Notes under the pieces: model-generated
The model's database searches: none
Told to the model about the DNA's origin: nothing
The model's input: only the letters and a program-made list of their open reading frames with translations
Assembly: GCA_017562135.1 (NCBI GenBank)
Contig: QEYB01000180.1
Coordinates: 1,302,001-1,366,000 of the forward strand
DNA: 64,000 bases
Direction of reading: 5' to 3'
Source: Dipylidium caninum
Taxonomy: Eukaryota; Platyhelminthes; Cestoda; Cyclophyllidea; Dipylidiidae
Shown: one piece after another, positions 45,431-57,100 of the stretch
Numbering within the stretch: the first letter of the stretch is position 1
Layout of the letters: each line of letters starts with the position of its first letter
Position numbers and translations under genes: made by a program

Positions 45431-48400
45431 TCAGAGGCGAGGGAGGATATACATGCTGGTAAACATGAGCAGCGGCGCCCCGGTCGAGAGACCGCTGGTG
45501 AGGCCGGAGCTGCCCGCAATGTCCAGGTGCGAGTAGGGCAACTGTTTCTTTTCCGATCCCAGTCCGTGCTTAAAAGAGGAGGGAATAATTTCCCCAGAGG
45601 CGAACACGTGGAGATGGGCAAAAGTGAAGAGGGATGTGGCAAGCGGCTAACTCGCCCGTGTCTGCGAGCGCCAAGGAAGGAGGAGACTGACCTCATTCAA
45701 ACCGCAGGCAGTGATCATGAAGGCGGCGGGAAACTGGTGCCCGCGAGGAGTGGCGGTGCTTGGAAGGTTGTTGCATTGAAGGAGGTCCTCATACTCTGTG
45801 TGACTCTCGACGACTTCGTAGTCTTCCCTTCGGATTGTGGATATCTAAATTTCAATCACACTCCCGGTTAACTTGTCCTTGTCCTTAAAGCAACGGTTAA
45901 ACAACGGTACCTCGGCCATGTCGGAGACCTGGTCCCCTGCCCTCTGCAGCCGGCCGGCGATGTTGTATGCGCGCGCGGGACCGTTGTCCATTACGGCCTA
46001 AAATACCGACAGGAGGGCTGCTTCACGCGTCCATGTAATCGAGGAGTTCCGATGACAGTGGGCAGGTAAACTTACAGTGTAGCACTTGTAGGCTCGAACA
46101 GCGTGGCCAGTGAGGGTGGCGAAGGTGAAGAGGAAGGGGTTAACCGCATCCAGTGCCTACAATGCAAGGTGGGAGGGCAGGACTAGAAGAGAGACGACGA
46201 GGGTCAGAAGCTGCCTCTCGGCAGTGGTGGGAGTCATTACTGCAAGCGATCGCAGCGATCTCTTCATCTTTTCTTCTCTCACTCGTGGGCTGGCGCTGGA
46301 ATCCTCGAAAGCCCACACACACACACAAACACAGACGCACAGGCTTCGGTCTCCTAATCCCATAAGGAAATGAAGAAGGAACTGCTCACGCGGATGTCAC
46401 AAATTTGCTTTTATTTGGACCAAAGTCGCAAAAGGTCGAAACACCTCACACCTACCACTTGGTCGCCTCTGTGCTTTGGCAGAGCGGGACAGCATACTGC
46501 CACCGGTAGAGTCAGCTCTTACTCGGGAGAAAAGGGGCTGTTTCGTGCCAGAAATGGTGGAAGCCATTCTTGTGCATTTCTTGTTTTTAGGCTGCATGAA
46601 AATTCTGTCTCTCTTGAATGTGCTCGTATTTGCAGCAAATGATTTCGAGGAGGACTACGTGTCCACTTCGATAGTTCCTCTAGAACGACTAGACTCGTAG
46701 TGGTGGCCCGAGCACATCTTGGTGAAGTTTTGGGCGTGGACGAGAACAGGACGTGCACGTGCCAACTCAGCTGGTTAACTGAGACGCCTTCTGTGAGCTC
46801 GCAAAAAATACGCCACAGAGGAGTGGACACCCTGTGGGCGCAAAAAGTACCTGCTCCTTCGCCTCGCAAAGCAGGTCTGCCATGACCATGCGTCCCTCGG
46901 CGTCAGTATTGCATACGCGGATCCGTCGGCCAGCACGCGAAGTGATGATTTCGTCGGTTACGTAGCCGTCAGATCCGATACTGTTGCGCACAAAAGCCAT
47001 CGCCCCATGAACGCGGAGGCCTTTCGGCTTGAGCAAACTCAGAGTCTTAAAGAATCCCGCCACTGCCGCGGCACCGGCTTTGTCTTGATGCATTCCCATC
47101 ATCGCCCCGCCTGTCTTCACGTCCACACCGCCAGTGTCAAAAGTGATACCCTTACCGACTAGGAAAAGCGTCGTATCCACCGGTGAGCCGCCAGCGTACC
47201 GCATGTGCACCACCTTGCCGTTGTGCCTCGGAATGCCTAGAAATGTTCAAGGGTTTAGGCGTGCCGAACAAAACACTTGTGTCGAATAGGAAGAGACGCT
47301 GGCTCACCGGAGGCGGCTCTGTTTACGGCAGCCATGAGAGGGTAGGCACGGCCGTCGACCTCTTGCACCTGCATCACCACCTCGGGGGTGGAGGCGAACT
47401 CCTCTTCGAGGTATTCCACAATTTTTGGTGGTGCCATTCGCTCTGGATCTGAGCCGGCAATGTCGCGAGCTACTCGTCGCCCCTCCTCCATTGCGTAGGT
47501 CGTTCTCAGCACTTTAGCCGAGGCACCAAACACCAGCAGAGTGTCGAACTTCTTCGCCTTCTCGGGGAAGGCCTCACGCACTTCAAGTGGCTACAAAATT
47601 AAAATGGAAAGTTCATACACTGACTTTTGAATGCCCGGTCGCGCATTATTTAAGTTCCGAAAAACCATCTCAAACGAGAATTGGAGGTCATGCTTTACAT
47701 TATATAGAGCTTGGAGAGCTCCGAGAATGGCATTAATGAGTGGGAATTCGTCCTGCATCCAGACAGCTTCTTTGGGTCCTGACGCGACGCTCCCGAGGAC
47801 CAGGAGGGGTTTGCGGCAGCCAATGTGGTGAGCCCTACAACAAAATTGTGATATAAGCACCATTGCCGGAGGTGGACCTGTTGACGCGCAACTTGAGGCT
47901 CTCGTCCACAAATACTCAGCACAACGGTCATGGCCGACCGCAGTGAGAAGTCTACGGATAGCGCCCCGCGTCCGCGACCCCCCCCCCTGCTTTTGCAGCA
48001 ATATACCGGAACTCTCATATGAAGCAGAGTTGACGTACTTTTTGAGAGCTTTGAAGGCTGCATCGGCGATATTACGGCTGTCCGCGGTATCTACATTCAG
48101 TCTTCCGGTCGGTGAAAAAATCTAAAATATACGCAACAAAGTAACCTTCTTCGCGTTCAGTGGCGAGGCTCTAAGTCAAGAGTGAGTGCGCAGAATTGAG
48201 ACGCTTTGCCGAGGATCCCAGATCCTCCTGCAGACTGGGTGCGACAAGGAAGCCTAACGCCAGACGGCGGCCTATACAAACGCAACCACTTGAGCGGAGT
48301 AGACCTAAACACGCTCGTCGACATGGCCGCGAGGTCAGACGTCCGCGGCTGCGTGACTCACCGACCTCACCGAAGTGGCTAATAGAACAGAAACAGGGCG

Positions 48401-49061
48401 TAACGAGCGTCTGGAAGACCCCGCCACTGTCCCAACATGGTGACTATTGACGGATGAAAAGCGTGACACTCGAGATGGGGGCATGCAGAGTGGATTAACC
48501 AGAGGCTCGGAGTGGTTCAATTGACATCATGCAGCCTTGAAGCAGAATACTCGCTCATCTGAAGACCGAGGGATTTTGCATCGTTTCATAGCCATTTCAT
48601 CAACAACAAAACTCCCGTCTCCAACGGTGGTGCTTTTACATCTAACCTAAGCACATGATAAGCTAATAGAACGGCATGCTCGTACGTAGATGTTCAGTTT
48701 CGCGAAGAAAAAGCTTGAATGTGGGGCGTGATCCACCGAACCGGTGTCGATTTGAAACAGGTAAGCTTTCTGTACAACAAATAGGCACTCACCAATCTCT
48801 TGCACTGATGATCAGGAAAGGGTATGACCTCACAGGACTCTGAGAACTTGGGATTCACCTACAATAAAAAGGCCGTCCCCTTTTAACGAGGGTATGACAA
48901 CTGAAACCAGCGAAACAGCCTCTGACCGATACCTCCTTAAATTGCATCAAAGCCTTTTCAATGGGGGCGAATACTTTACCCAATGCCTGGATAGAGTCGC
49001 TGACGAAGACAACGGCGTCGCAGTCGGCGTCGATGATGCTCGAACAGGGGGCCAGATACAT
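45431..49061 (-). CDS. M17 leucyl-aminopeptidase-like protease (W07G4.4 type)
   Basis: A cytosolic two-metal aminopeptidase that removes N-terminal residues from peptides. Ten minus-strand exons join in perfect phase: 49061-48933, 48858-48793, 48121-48039, 47834-47699, 47590-47308, 47236-46851, 46156-46076, 45997-45911, 45844-45692 and 45568-45431. The product is 513 residues, close to the C. elegans protein W07G4.4. All catalytic and metal residues of bovine leucine aminopeptidase have counterparts: K261 and D266 (VGKGITFDTGG), K273, D284 (MHQDKAGAA), and D344, E346 and R348 in NTDAEGRM. C-terminal landmarks are LFTFATLTGHAV, VMDNGPARAYNIAGRLQ, LQCNNLPSTATPRGHQFPAA and YSHLDIAGSSG. The N-terminal domain (DCDAVVFVSDSI) is short but complete. 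The ATG at 49061 was chosen because a TATA box lies 40 nt upstream and the exon frame starts there. Peptide preference is unknown. Confidence 0.95.
46314..46327. repeat. CA dinucleotide repeat
   Basis: Seven CA units in an intron of the aminopeptidase gene. A likely variable microsatellite. Confidence 0.8.
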
Positions 49062-49100
49062 GAGAGTGCCACTCAAGCCTCGGTAACAAAGAGCCACCGA

Positions 49101-49108
49101 TTTATATA
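49101..49108 (-). promoter_or_regulatory. TATA box of the aminopeptidase gene
   Basis: On the minus strand the sequence reads TATATAAA, 40 nt upstream of the ATG at 49061. This spacing would leave a leader of only about 10-15 nt. Position and consensus both support a core promoter. Confidence 0.5.
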
Positions 49109-49366
49109 TTCCTGCTCCTCTGTGATTGGACGGTCGGTGACCAATCGTGTCAGAGCGCACCGACTTCGCCACTTACGTCGATTGAGCCTCAGCCAATCAC
49201 TCCCCTCCCGCCCCCAACCCGCACCCTCAGTCGGTCACGAGCGAGGGCAACGTCGATCTGGAGAAGTCGCCGCTCCTCACTGAACAGAGTGCGTGCCTAG
49301 GGGCGTATAGCGTCGTTCGCGCTCTCACGCCCTTGCAGTGTGGCAGGCACTGGTGGAAAGTGGATG

Positions 49367-49380
49367 CACACACACACACA
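49367..49380. repeat. CA dinucleotide repeat
   Basis: Seven CA units followed by a run of G. A simple microsatellite. Confidence 0.8.
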
Positions 49381-52300
49381 GGGGGGTCATTGTCTGTCGA
49401 AAAATGTCCCTCGTTCCATAGTGGAAGCTCCGACTTGCCACGAACCACCGCTTCCTGACCCCATTCCTCAAAGGGTTGGAAACGCTTAGCTGCATCGTGT
49501 ATTCAAAATAAAAGACTGGTCTGTCTCAAGTGAGAGCTAGTTGGCAAAGTCAAGGCCCTCGATGATTCTTTGACGTTAGAAATTAGTAGGCAAAGCACTA
49601 AGGTGATGCTGCTTGGACGAACATCTCTTCACCCAGAGCAGGCGGAATTCCAGCGCATTGAGGATCAGAACGCGGCGTCACCTCACTCGAGTGTCAGTCC
49701 CGTAAGGTTTCTGCATCGCTTCATCATAATTCCGACTCACGCTCATGTCGGGCCAAAAGTTCTTCCGCGTCTCCGCTGTTTGCTCACATTTAAGATATGT
49801 AGTAAATTGCCAGCCTAAAAGTCTCGTAGTAATCCAATGCATAGTTGATGCATTAACTAACACTAACAGTTTATGCGGCCCGTTTATTTTGGTTTACTAT
49901 CGCAAAGACGAGGCCGTGGCTCCGCCCAGGTCCTGCCTACCCGCGTACACGAACCCCTTGGGTAGGAAGGCGACGCTGTGGTGCCCAGGACGCACACAAC
50001 CGATGCATTCCTCCATCTTTTTGTCACAGCGGTCTCGAAGTTCTCCACTGACCAAGACGGAGGAGGTGCCGCCCACCACCACCGCCCACCACACTCACCA
50101 CACTCCAGTGTTATTGTTTATGCATTACAAATTGCATGCTGAGGCGTTCTGCCGTGGGAGCAGACAAACGACCATCACTGTGCAGTACACGAGGCGAACC
50201 ATTGACGTGAAATCGGCCTTCGGGCGCTTCCTAGTGGCCCACGACATTCCATGACTGAATTGCGTCAAGGTACAGGGAAATAAGGCGTCATACTTCTCAC
50301 TGAAAAGTTCTGGGCAGGAAGGGTTGTTCGCGACTTGCTCGTCTGTCTGCACCGAATGTGAGGAAGAATGCGACCGCAACGGAATTGAGATGCTGAGATC
50401 CTCAAGTCGGAGAGGGTATTTTTGGTACGTAAACACGTAAGGCGCAGTGTCCGTGTAATAAAATCGTGTTTATTGAGGAGTTCACTGGTTTACAATCGGC
50501 AGAGGCGAATCTCGAAATATAAACAATAATATAAGTAACGACTAATTCGCCACTCGCTCTGCTAAGAAGATACTAATATGAGACGTTGAACCCGAAGGCG
50601 TCCCCTTCCTAGGAAAAGCACAAAAACTTGTCCAACATTCGACTATCACGGACTGCATTCTACATTTCATTACTAAATTGGCATCAGCCAGTGTCGCCTT
50701 AGAGGCGGCACAAATGTTCTAACGCCAACGCCTCGGAGACGTCGACTGAGGGCTGCGTAGAGGAGAGGACTTACACAATTCGCCCTTTGGAATGGTCTAC
50801 GGGCTCACGAGGCTCGTCCGATGCCGCTCTCCACGCCGCGAGGGCTGACGTCGTGGTCGTTTGCGGCACTTCGGGTCCTATGTTGGCTCGAACACTTGCG
50901 TGTGCTTTCCACCCTTTGCCAAACAGTGAGTCCTTTTGTTACATCGGAAATCCGTCATGTACCAACATTCTCCTCAAACACTTCTTTAAGTGTTGATTCC
51001 CTATTGGGTGGAGAGTTTTCTCAGGCGAAATACTTGGAGAAGTGAACCGCAGGATGAGGAGGGGGGAGGGGGGTCCTCTCTTTCGTCATGCTGTACCGAC
51101 CGAGCTGAGCAAGGGCTAACGGGGCTGTTGACAGTTCAGCAACATATTGTAGGAGAAGGGTGCAAGGAATTCTTTCTCTCAAAGGAATGTCCGTAGCGAA
51201 TTCGCCTTCGTAACACGCGCTCTCACAACAGTGGTGTACAGTATGGCTTTGTGATTTTTCTTGCTTTTGAGACGGAAGATTGGGAGGTGGGTGGGGAATG
51301 AGGGGCCGCTACCCTACTAAGTAAAAAAATGCGGAATGACCGGTAGCCATGGCTCACTAGTCAAATAACGAGACTGTCATCGCCTCCCCCTTTAACAAGG
51401 CGACATGCATTGCCGTGGAAATAGGACCATTTAATTGCCCAACACAAAGCCGTGGCGTTGAGGCGACGAAACCCCTAATAAGTGAACCTACCGAATAGTT
51501 GTGGGAGAGCAGCTGACGTATGACTACCAGAAAACAGTCACAAATGAGGGGATCCACGTGTCAGAGGAGAACTGGCCATCTGCTCCAAAAGCCCATGTGG
51601 GAGTCGCGTTGAATTTAGAACCACTGCCTCCGCACTCTCCCTCACACGCTTCCAGATGGCCCGACAGGCTCGGAGGAATGTCCTCATTCCGTGTGCTTCC
51701 TCGTCGAGTTGAGTTAGATCAATCGAGAGGGCCGCCGTGGGAGGAGGGGATAACCCAGCTCTAAGTGGATTCGTCCGGATAGGCGAGACAAGCTCATCGC
51801 CCCACCCTCCCTTATATATTGACGCGCAAAATAAAACGACTCCGACATGGTCTCTCAGCAGTAGGGCTCCACAAGAAAAATTCAGAACGAGGGAGAGTTA
51901 ATTTATTTCACCCACGCGTGGCCGGGGCCGAAGGAAGAGACGTTGTTTTGGGTAATGATTTTATAATGCAAAATTTCAAGGGACAGTTTCGTTCTCCCCC
52001 AGCCTCAGACTGGGTGCCATGGTCCACAACTGCCTGGCGGGGAAGTTTCACAATCTATCTGAGAGAGCGACGATGACAGGCATTTACGTTAGAGACGCCA
52101 TTGAAACCTTGCGTCGAGGGCAAAATGACGAGGTGAGGTAAAGCTGGACGCGGCAGTGTGAGCTCGGGCGTTCGCCAATTCCTCTGCTTCCGTTGCCACT
52201 CCTGCTTCCACCTCGCTGCAGGGGCACGGACACACGGGAGCGGGAAGCGGGAGCGATGGCCAGACAGGCGGGGCGCAGAAGCCAATCACACAGTGGGAGA

Positions 52301-53260
52301 CTTGGTAGGCTCGCGTTTGACAACTGGTTCTGCCGCTGAGGTTGCAGTGGTGGCAGTGGCAACCGGGAGCAGCCAGCGCAGTCATTTGGCCTCCTCCGCT
52401 CCCCTGAAGTTTGGCTCTCACGGACAGTGACATCTAAATATTCAAGGGTAATTTGTCCTTCGCTAATTCTGTTTACATTACCTTTTTTATTTATTCCTAC
52501 CTGCTGGGGTATGGGGGCACACGTGCTTGTGCCCCTTGAATCCTCAGTGAAGTGAGCGACATCTCACGGGGCCTCTGGTGACACGCGTGGCAGCGCTGTC
52601 GTAAAGATTCTTTTCAGGAGGTAATGTACTATACGCAATTACAGGTATCTCGGAGGGAAACGCAAGGGTGGGTCGTTCCTGCCACTGATAGCAATTAAGG
52701 AAACGAATTAAGACCCACACGACGAGTCCTGCCTTGACGGCGATGTGATGAACCGTTGTGAAAGGCAGCGCAGCGTGTGCCTCCCCACTTACGTACCTCA
52801 GCGTCGCTGAAGTAGTGCTCCGCGGTGCGTCGGGGAGGGGAGGAGGAGGGGAGCTGGGAGACAGGAGACGAACAGCTGCCCCTGCAAGGAGTCCAGCCTC
52901 GCGGAGATCAGACACTTTGTTCGCGCGGCACACCCAGCCCTGGCGTAGCCAGAAGGGACTGCAAGCTCAGAACTCCTGAAAGCGCTCTTATTGCTAGCAA
53001 GTACCACATTTAGTCCTTTTGACTGGCGGTCCTGCCGCTGCTCTGGTGGCCGAGCATGAGGTCGTGAGTGGACGACAGGGCTGTTTGCATGAAATGGCAG
53101 CCATCCTCATTACGCTTCACACTCGCGGCATTGAAGGGCATGCGCATCCAACTTCGCCCCGGCGCGGAACACATGAGTGAGCAGAGAAGCCACTCTTGCG
53201 AGACCAGATTGTCGGGCTGTCTCATAGAAAACGCCTAGTGCCCACCGCCGCTCGACTTTG

Positions 53261-53298
53261 CGGTAAAATCAGGTTGGGCCGGTAAAATCAGGTTGGGC
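53261..53298 (+). repeat. 19-nt tandem duplication
   Basis: CGGTAAAATCAGGTTGGGC occurs at 53261-53279 and again at 53280-53298 with no mismatch. Confidence 0.9.
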
Positions 53299-53454
53299 AG
53301 ACAAAGCGAATCTGTCCAGCGTATCGAATATTCTTGTGGCACTTAATTTGAAGGGAACACTTTTCTCTCTTTTCACGGAAGAGGGAGGCACAGCGAAGGC
53401 ATGCAAAGGAGATACAGCGCTAACAATTGGGAGCCTCAGGAGGAACGAGTCAGC

Positions 53455-53746
53455 ATGAACACTTCCTCGATGGACAGTGAGGCAACCGACTCCATCGTCG
53501 CCGGTCCCGAATTCCCCATACAACCCCATCCTCAGCATCACCATCACTACCATGGTGGGAAAGAGCGTCCACCGTCACGCCAGCTTCAGCTACCGCAGCT
53601 ACCATCAGTAGGTCCAGCAAGTGAACAGCATCATCATCACAACCACGGAGCAGAGGGATACCGAGGGTGGAACGAGGCTTCCACTCGCTCAAACTCACCC
53701 CGATCGCATCACCACTGGCTGCAGCCTTCCAAGACACTAGGGCTCG
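53455..53746 (+). CDS. Candidate His-rich exon, possibly 5' part of the KIDINS220-like gene
   Basis: An open frame from the Met at 53455 (or 53401) to a GTGAGT donor at 53747 encodes about 97 residues rich in His, Gln, Pro and Ser. It contains two clusters, HPQHHHHYHGG and EQHHHHNHGAEG. The His codons mix CAT and CAC, which argues that the protein sequence rather than a DNA repeat is kept. It lies 0.4 kb upstream of the first certain KIDINS220 exon on the same strand. The phases do not join directly (1 against 0), so an intermediate exon would be needed. A 257-codon open frame on the opposite strand overlaps it, and I regard that one as chance. Confidence 0.35.
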
Positions 53747-54157
53747 GTGAGTGCCGGAGTCAGCACGGATGGGTTGTGAGGCTAGCATGAACAGGAGGTC
53801 TGCATAAAGGGACTGGAGATTGGCGGTTCTGTTCATGGTAAAAGTTGTTCGTGGCATTGAAGCCCCACCCCGCCCGCGCCCAGAAAGGGCTAAATGAGGG
53901 GCGTCACAGTCCCACTGTCCTCTGGCCTGGCAAGCGCACGCAGGGAAATGAACTAAATGGGACGTCGCAGCAGAATTGAGCCAACAGCGGGCTTTCCACT
54001 TTGTGGCTGTTTTGGTCGGGGAGATGAAGAAGAAGGCGGGAAGATTTGAGTTCAGTCTGCACACGTTGTCCGCGCCGGCGGGCTCAGGCCTTATTTTCGA
54101 AGGTGGTTTGATAGAGTCTATTCGCTGCTTTTTATGGCAATTGCATCTCACTTGCAG

Positions 54158-57100
54158 AGAGTTATGAGGCGGAAAAACCTGGCGGTGGACTCTCATACGC
54201 CAAATTCTCGAAACACGTGCCACGAGGCCCTGGGACTCCCGTTATTCCAGAGCCGCTGCATCCACGCCCTAGCGGACATGATTGTTTCGCCGTACACCGC
54301 TCTCCCGGCCCTCGTCGGTGTCTTCCTCCGCCCAGACGGGACACAGAGAAGCGCCTTCAGTAAACAACTCTCAGGTTGGTTGCCGCCCTCTCGGTTGTGC
54401 CTTTTCCGCCTATTCCTCACCACCTGCCTATCTGGTCGAACGCAATTTACCCCCGGGTCTTCTGACCTTAAGGGGTTGAATTCACTGGAATGCCGCTAAT
54501 TTCTAATTCAAGTGACCTAGTAACTGCTTTATGTAGAAGCGATATACATCCACATGACGGGCCAAAAGTTCCTGAGATTTTTGGACCCAGCGTCGTAAAA
54601 TCTGACCAAAATAATAATGGATTGTGAGGGATTTTGAGCGAAATGCTCTCACCTCAACGTACTCCACACCTCCTGAAACAACCGCTGTGCATAGCGCAAA
54701 CTGGCCTTGTAAGTGAGTGGGAAGGCGACGAGGATCTGACAATTCCTGACTTTCGACTCTCCAACTTTTGGAGACCAATGGTCTCTCTCGCAGTATAAAT
54801 CCCCAGCCTTTCCCTTTCAACACGTCTCTTTGTTTGGTCGGCAGTAGTGCCTGACCACTTGCGCCGCATCCACGTGGACAGCGTTTCTTCAACGCGGCGG
54901 CGGCTATGTGGAACATGACGGCATGCGAATAGGCCGCGAGTAAGCAGGAACTCGGCTTTCTTTTCCTCTCAGTCTACCTCAAGGCTGCCTATCGCCGCAT
55001 GGGGAAGAGGCCTAAGGATTTACAACTCAAGTCCGACATACCAGCCACTCTTCTGCCAACCATTCTCGGCCTGTTATTCAGCTATACTTCTGGTCTTATA
55101 TTCGGGTGGCAACTCGGCCTCACCATCGGCCTTACCTCCACCACTCTCTATTTCACATTCCTCGGTAAGTGGAGGCCTTTTTTTGTCAAAGTCAGAGAAT
55201 TACTGTGCTCCATTTTAGCGCAAACGATAACTCGACAGCCCTTCGCACCTCGCATCGACTGCAAGATTCGGTTAGTTCAACACTGCCAGCTCGTGGACAA
55301 ATAAACCAGGGCTACCTGCCCGCCTCCCACCACGCCCTCCGCCTGGTGACGGGCTCTGGTCTATTTCGTTAAGGAAAGCAGCACACTAGTGCCACGGACA
55401 CCTTTAAAGGGGCAACCACAATCCCCCCAATGAAGCCTGTAAAACCCCGCTAACGGTTATTAACGTCTTAAGGTTTGGTGCTTTTCGGAGGACTCGTTAA
55501 ACGGTGGAAGATGGCCCGACGAATGGCCGACACCCTGCTGCGTTACGCGAGGTCCTGGCGCTTGTTGGTCGACATTCTCTTCTACAGCCCACCGAATGGG
55601 AGCGTCGTCCCCGCCACAGTCAGGTGTGTCATTCGCCCGCAATCCCACTTCATCCGGGCATTAAGCAGGAGCAGTTATGACACAACAATACCTAGTAGCC
55701 AGTCAAATGCTCCCTCCATAAGCAGCTAGGCATTTTCGAAGAAAGGGTGTCTAAGTGGCTGAATGACAGTCTCAAATGCACACAATCCTCGCGAGGGCCT
55801 ACATCCCGCATTGCCTTTCATGTTGGCACTTTAGCCTTCATATCTTCACTCTTTGTGTCCATAGGCTTCTTCCAATCAGCCTGAAATTGAGGTCGTACGA
55901 AACATCCTGGGATGCCGTAGTTCGCCTTTCGGAGAAAATGTGGGAAGCCGCGACGTCGAAGTATTCGAGGACATCCGTCTACCTTCAGTACGCTAGCAAT
56001 GACGCGTCCTGCGAGTTTGGGGCTCAGCGTTTCGGCCCACCAGGTAAAGCCGCATAACCACTGATGTACACTAGCCATGACTGCATGATTCGGAGCGAAA
56101 GCGTTAAGCCACCGCAGAGGGTCTTTCCTTTGTGTCCAGGAGTTGAGGCGGAATGTGTCCACTCCGCCTCCATTGAACTCTGCAGGACATTTGTCACCGC
56201 GGGTGACAAGCGAACGTTTGGCGAGTTATGCGTTGGTCACGTGCTCTTAGGGACAGAAATGCCGAATACGCCCTCGTGGGGCGCCCTTAAGGTTACGCTT
56301 TCAGCGGGCGGACGGGCGGGAGGGGCGGGAGGGTGGACATGCGACGTCTGCAAACGCTTCTCTCAGCCCTCCTTTCCTCCTTTTAATGGCTTCAGTGGCA
56401 AAGAGTGGACGTTGTCTCCTCGAGCTACGTCGTAAGTGATAAAATTAGCTAGTGCAACACCACCGCCAGCTGCCCAGGCACACCGTCGTCATAAGCGGAA
56501 GAGGGAAGTCCGAGCCCGAGGAGGTGGGTGCGTTGGTGACTCGGCCGGACCGCCCACAGCTTCTCGGAAGGGTGCGACTAACTTTCGAAAATGCCAAAAG
56601 CGCCTTTGAAACACCCCACCCCCTTCGGCATGAAAACGACCCATGTTACCAACGATAGGTGGAGGTGGTCGTCGATGTCGCAAGGCCTGCTGTCTGCCCG
56701 CATGGGTCTGCCTCGCCCTTTGGGTACTCTCCCTCCTCACCTGGTCCACCGCCCTGCGGGTGAACGCCGACCTCGGAGAGGACGCGAGCAGGAACAGACT
56801 CGGTTCAAAGATCGCCTTCATTGTCTCTGGGGCAGTAGGACTGCTCAGCCTTCTCACTCTACTCTCGGTAACAATTAAGCCTTTGTTACGCCTTGCACGG
56901 ATCAATCGTCGGTTCGATTTGCTGAGGAAGGAAAAGACCCGCTTCCTGCGCTATAGCCAGGAGGTTAATGGTAATTCAGGTCTCTCCTATTACCTAGACA
57001 TGTTCGTATAAGTACTAAACCTTGGCTCACCCCCGATGAAAGCGTCTGTTGGTGAATTGGTAGGCCAGTAAGCCTCCACCAAAAATGCACACTTATACTC

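Larger units (their letters stand above)
49109..54157. other. Region upstream of KIDINS220 KAP domain; no ankyrin exons recognised
   Basis: GC-rich DNA with many overlapping open frames on both strands. In other animals the ankyrin-repeat half of KIDINS220 precedes the KAP domain, so its exons are expected here on the + strand. I find no clear ankyrin consensus on that strand. Local items are a CA microsatellite (49367-49380), a SET-like motif at 51488-51523, a possible first exon 52073-52132 (MTGIYVRDAIETLRRGQNDE before GTGAGG), a 19-nt duplication at 53261 and a His-rich frame at 53455. Confidence 0.45.

Noticed and set aside
50821..50900. ALHAA-containing frame as an ankyrin repeat
   Set aside because: Only a few residues fit; the rest of the repeat consensus is missing.
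53450..54223. 257-codon open frame on the minus strand
   Set aside because: It overlaps a certain KIDINS220 exon (54158-54223) and the His-rich + frame. It has no domain, and its composition follows the GC-rich background.
54503..54916. 137-codon minus-strand frame with a helical C-terminus
   Set aside because: It lies in a KIDINS220 intron and has no recognisable domain, splice partner or promoter.
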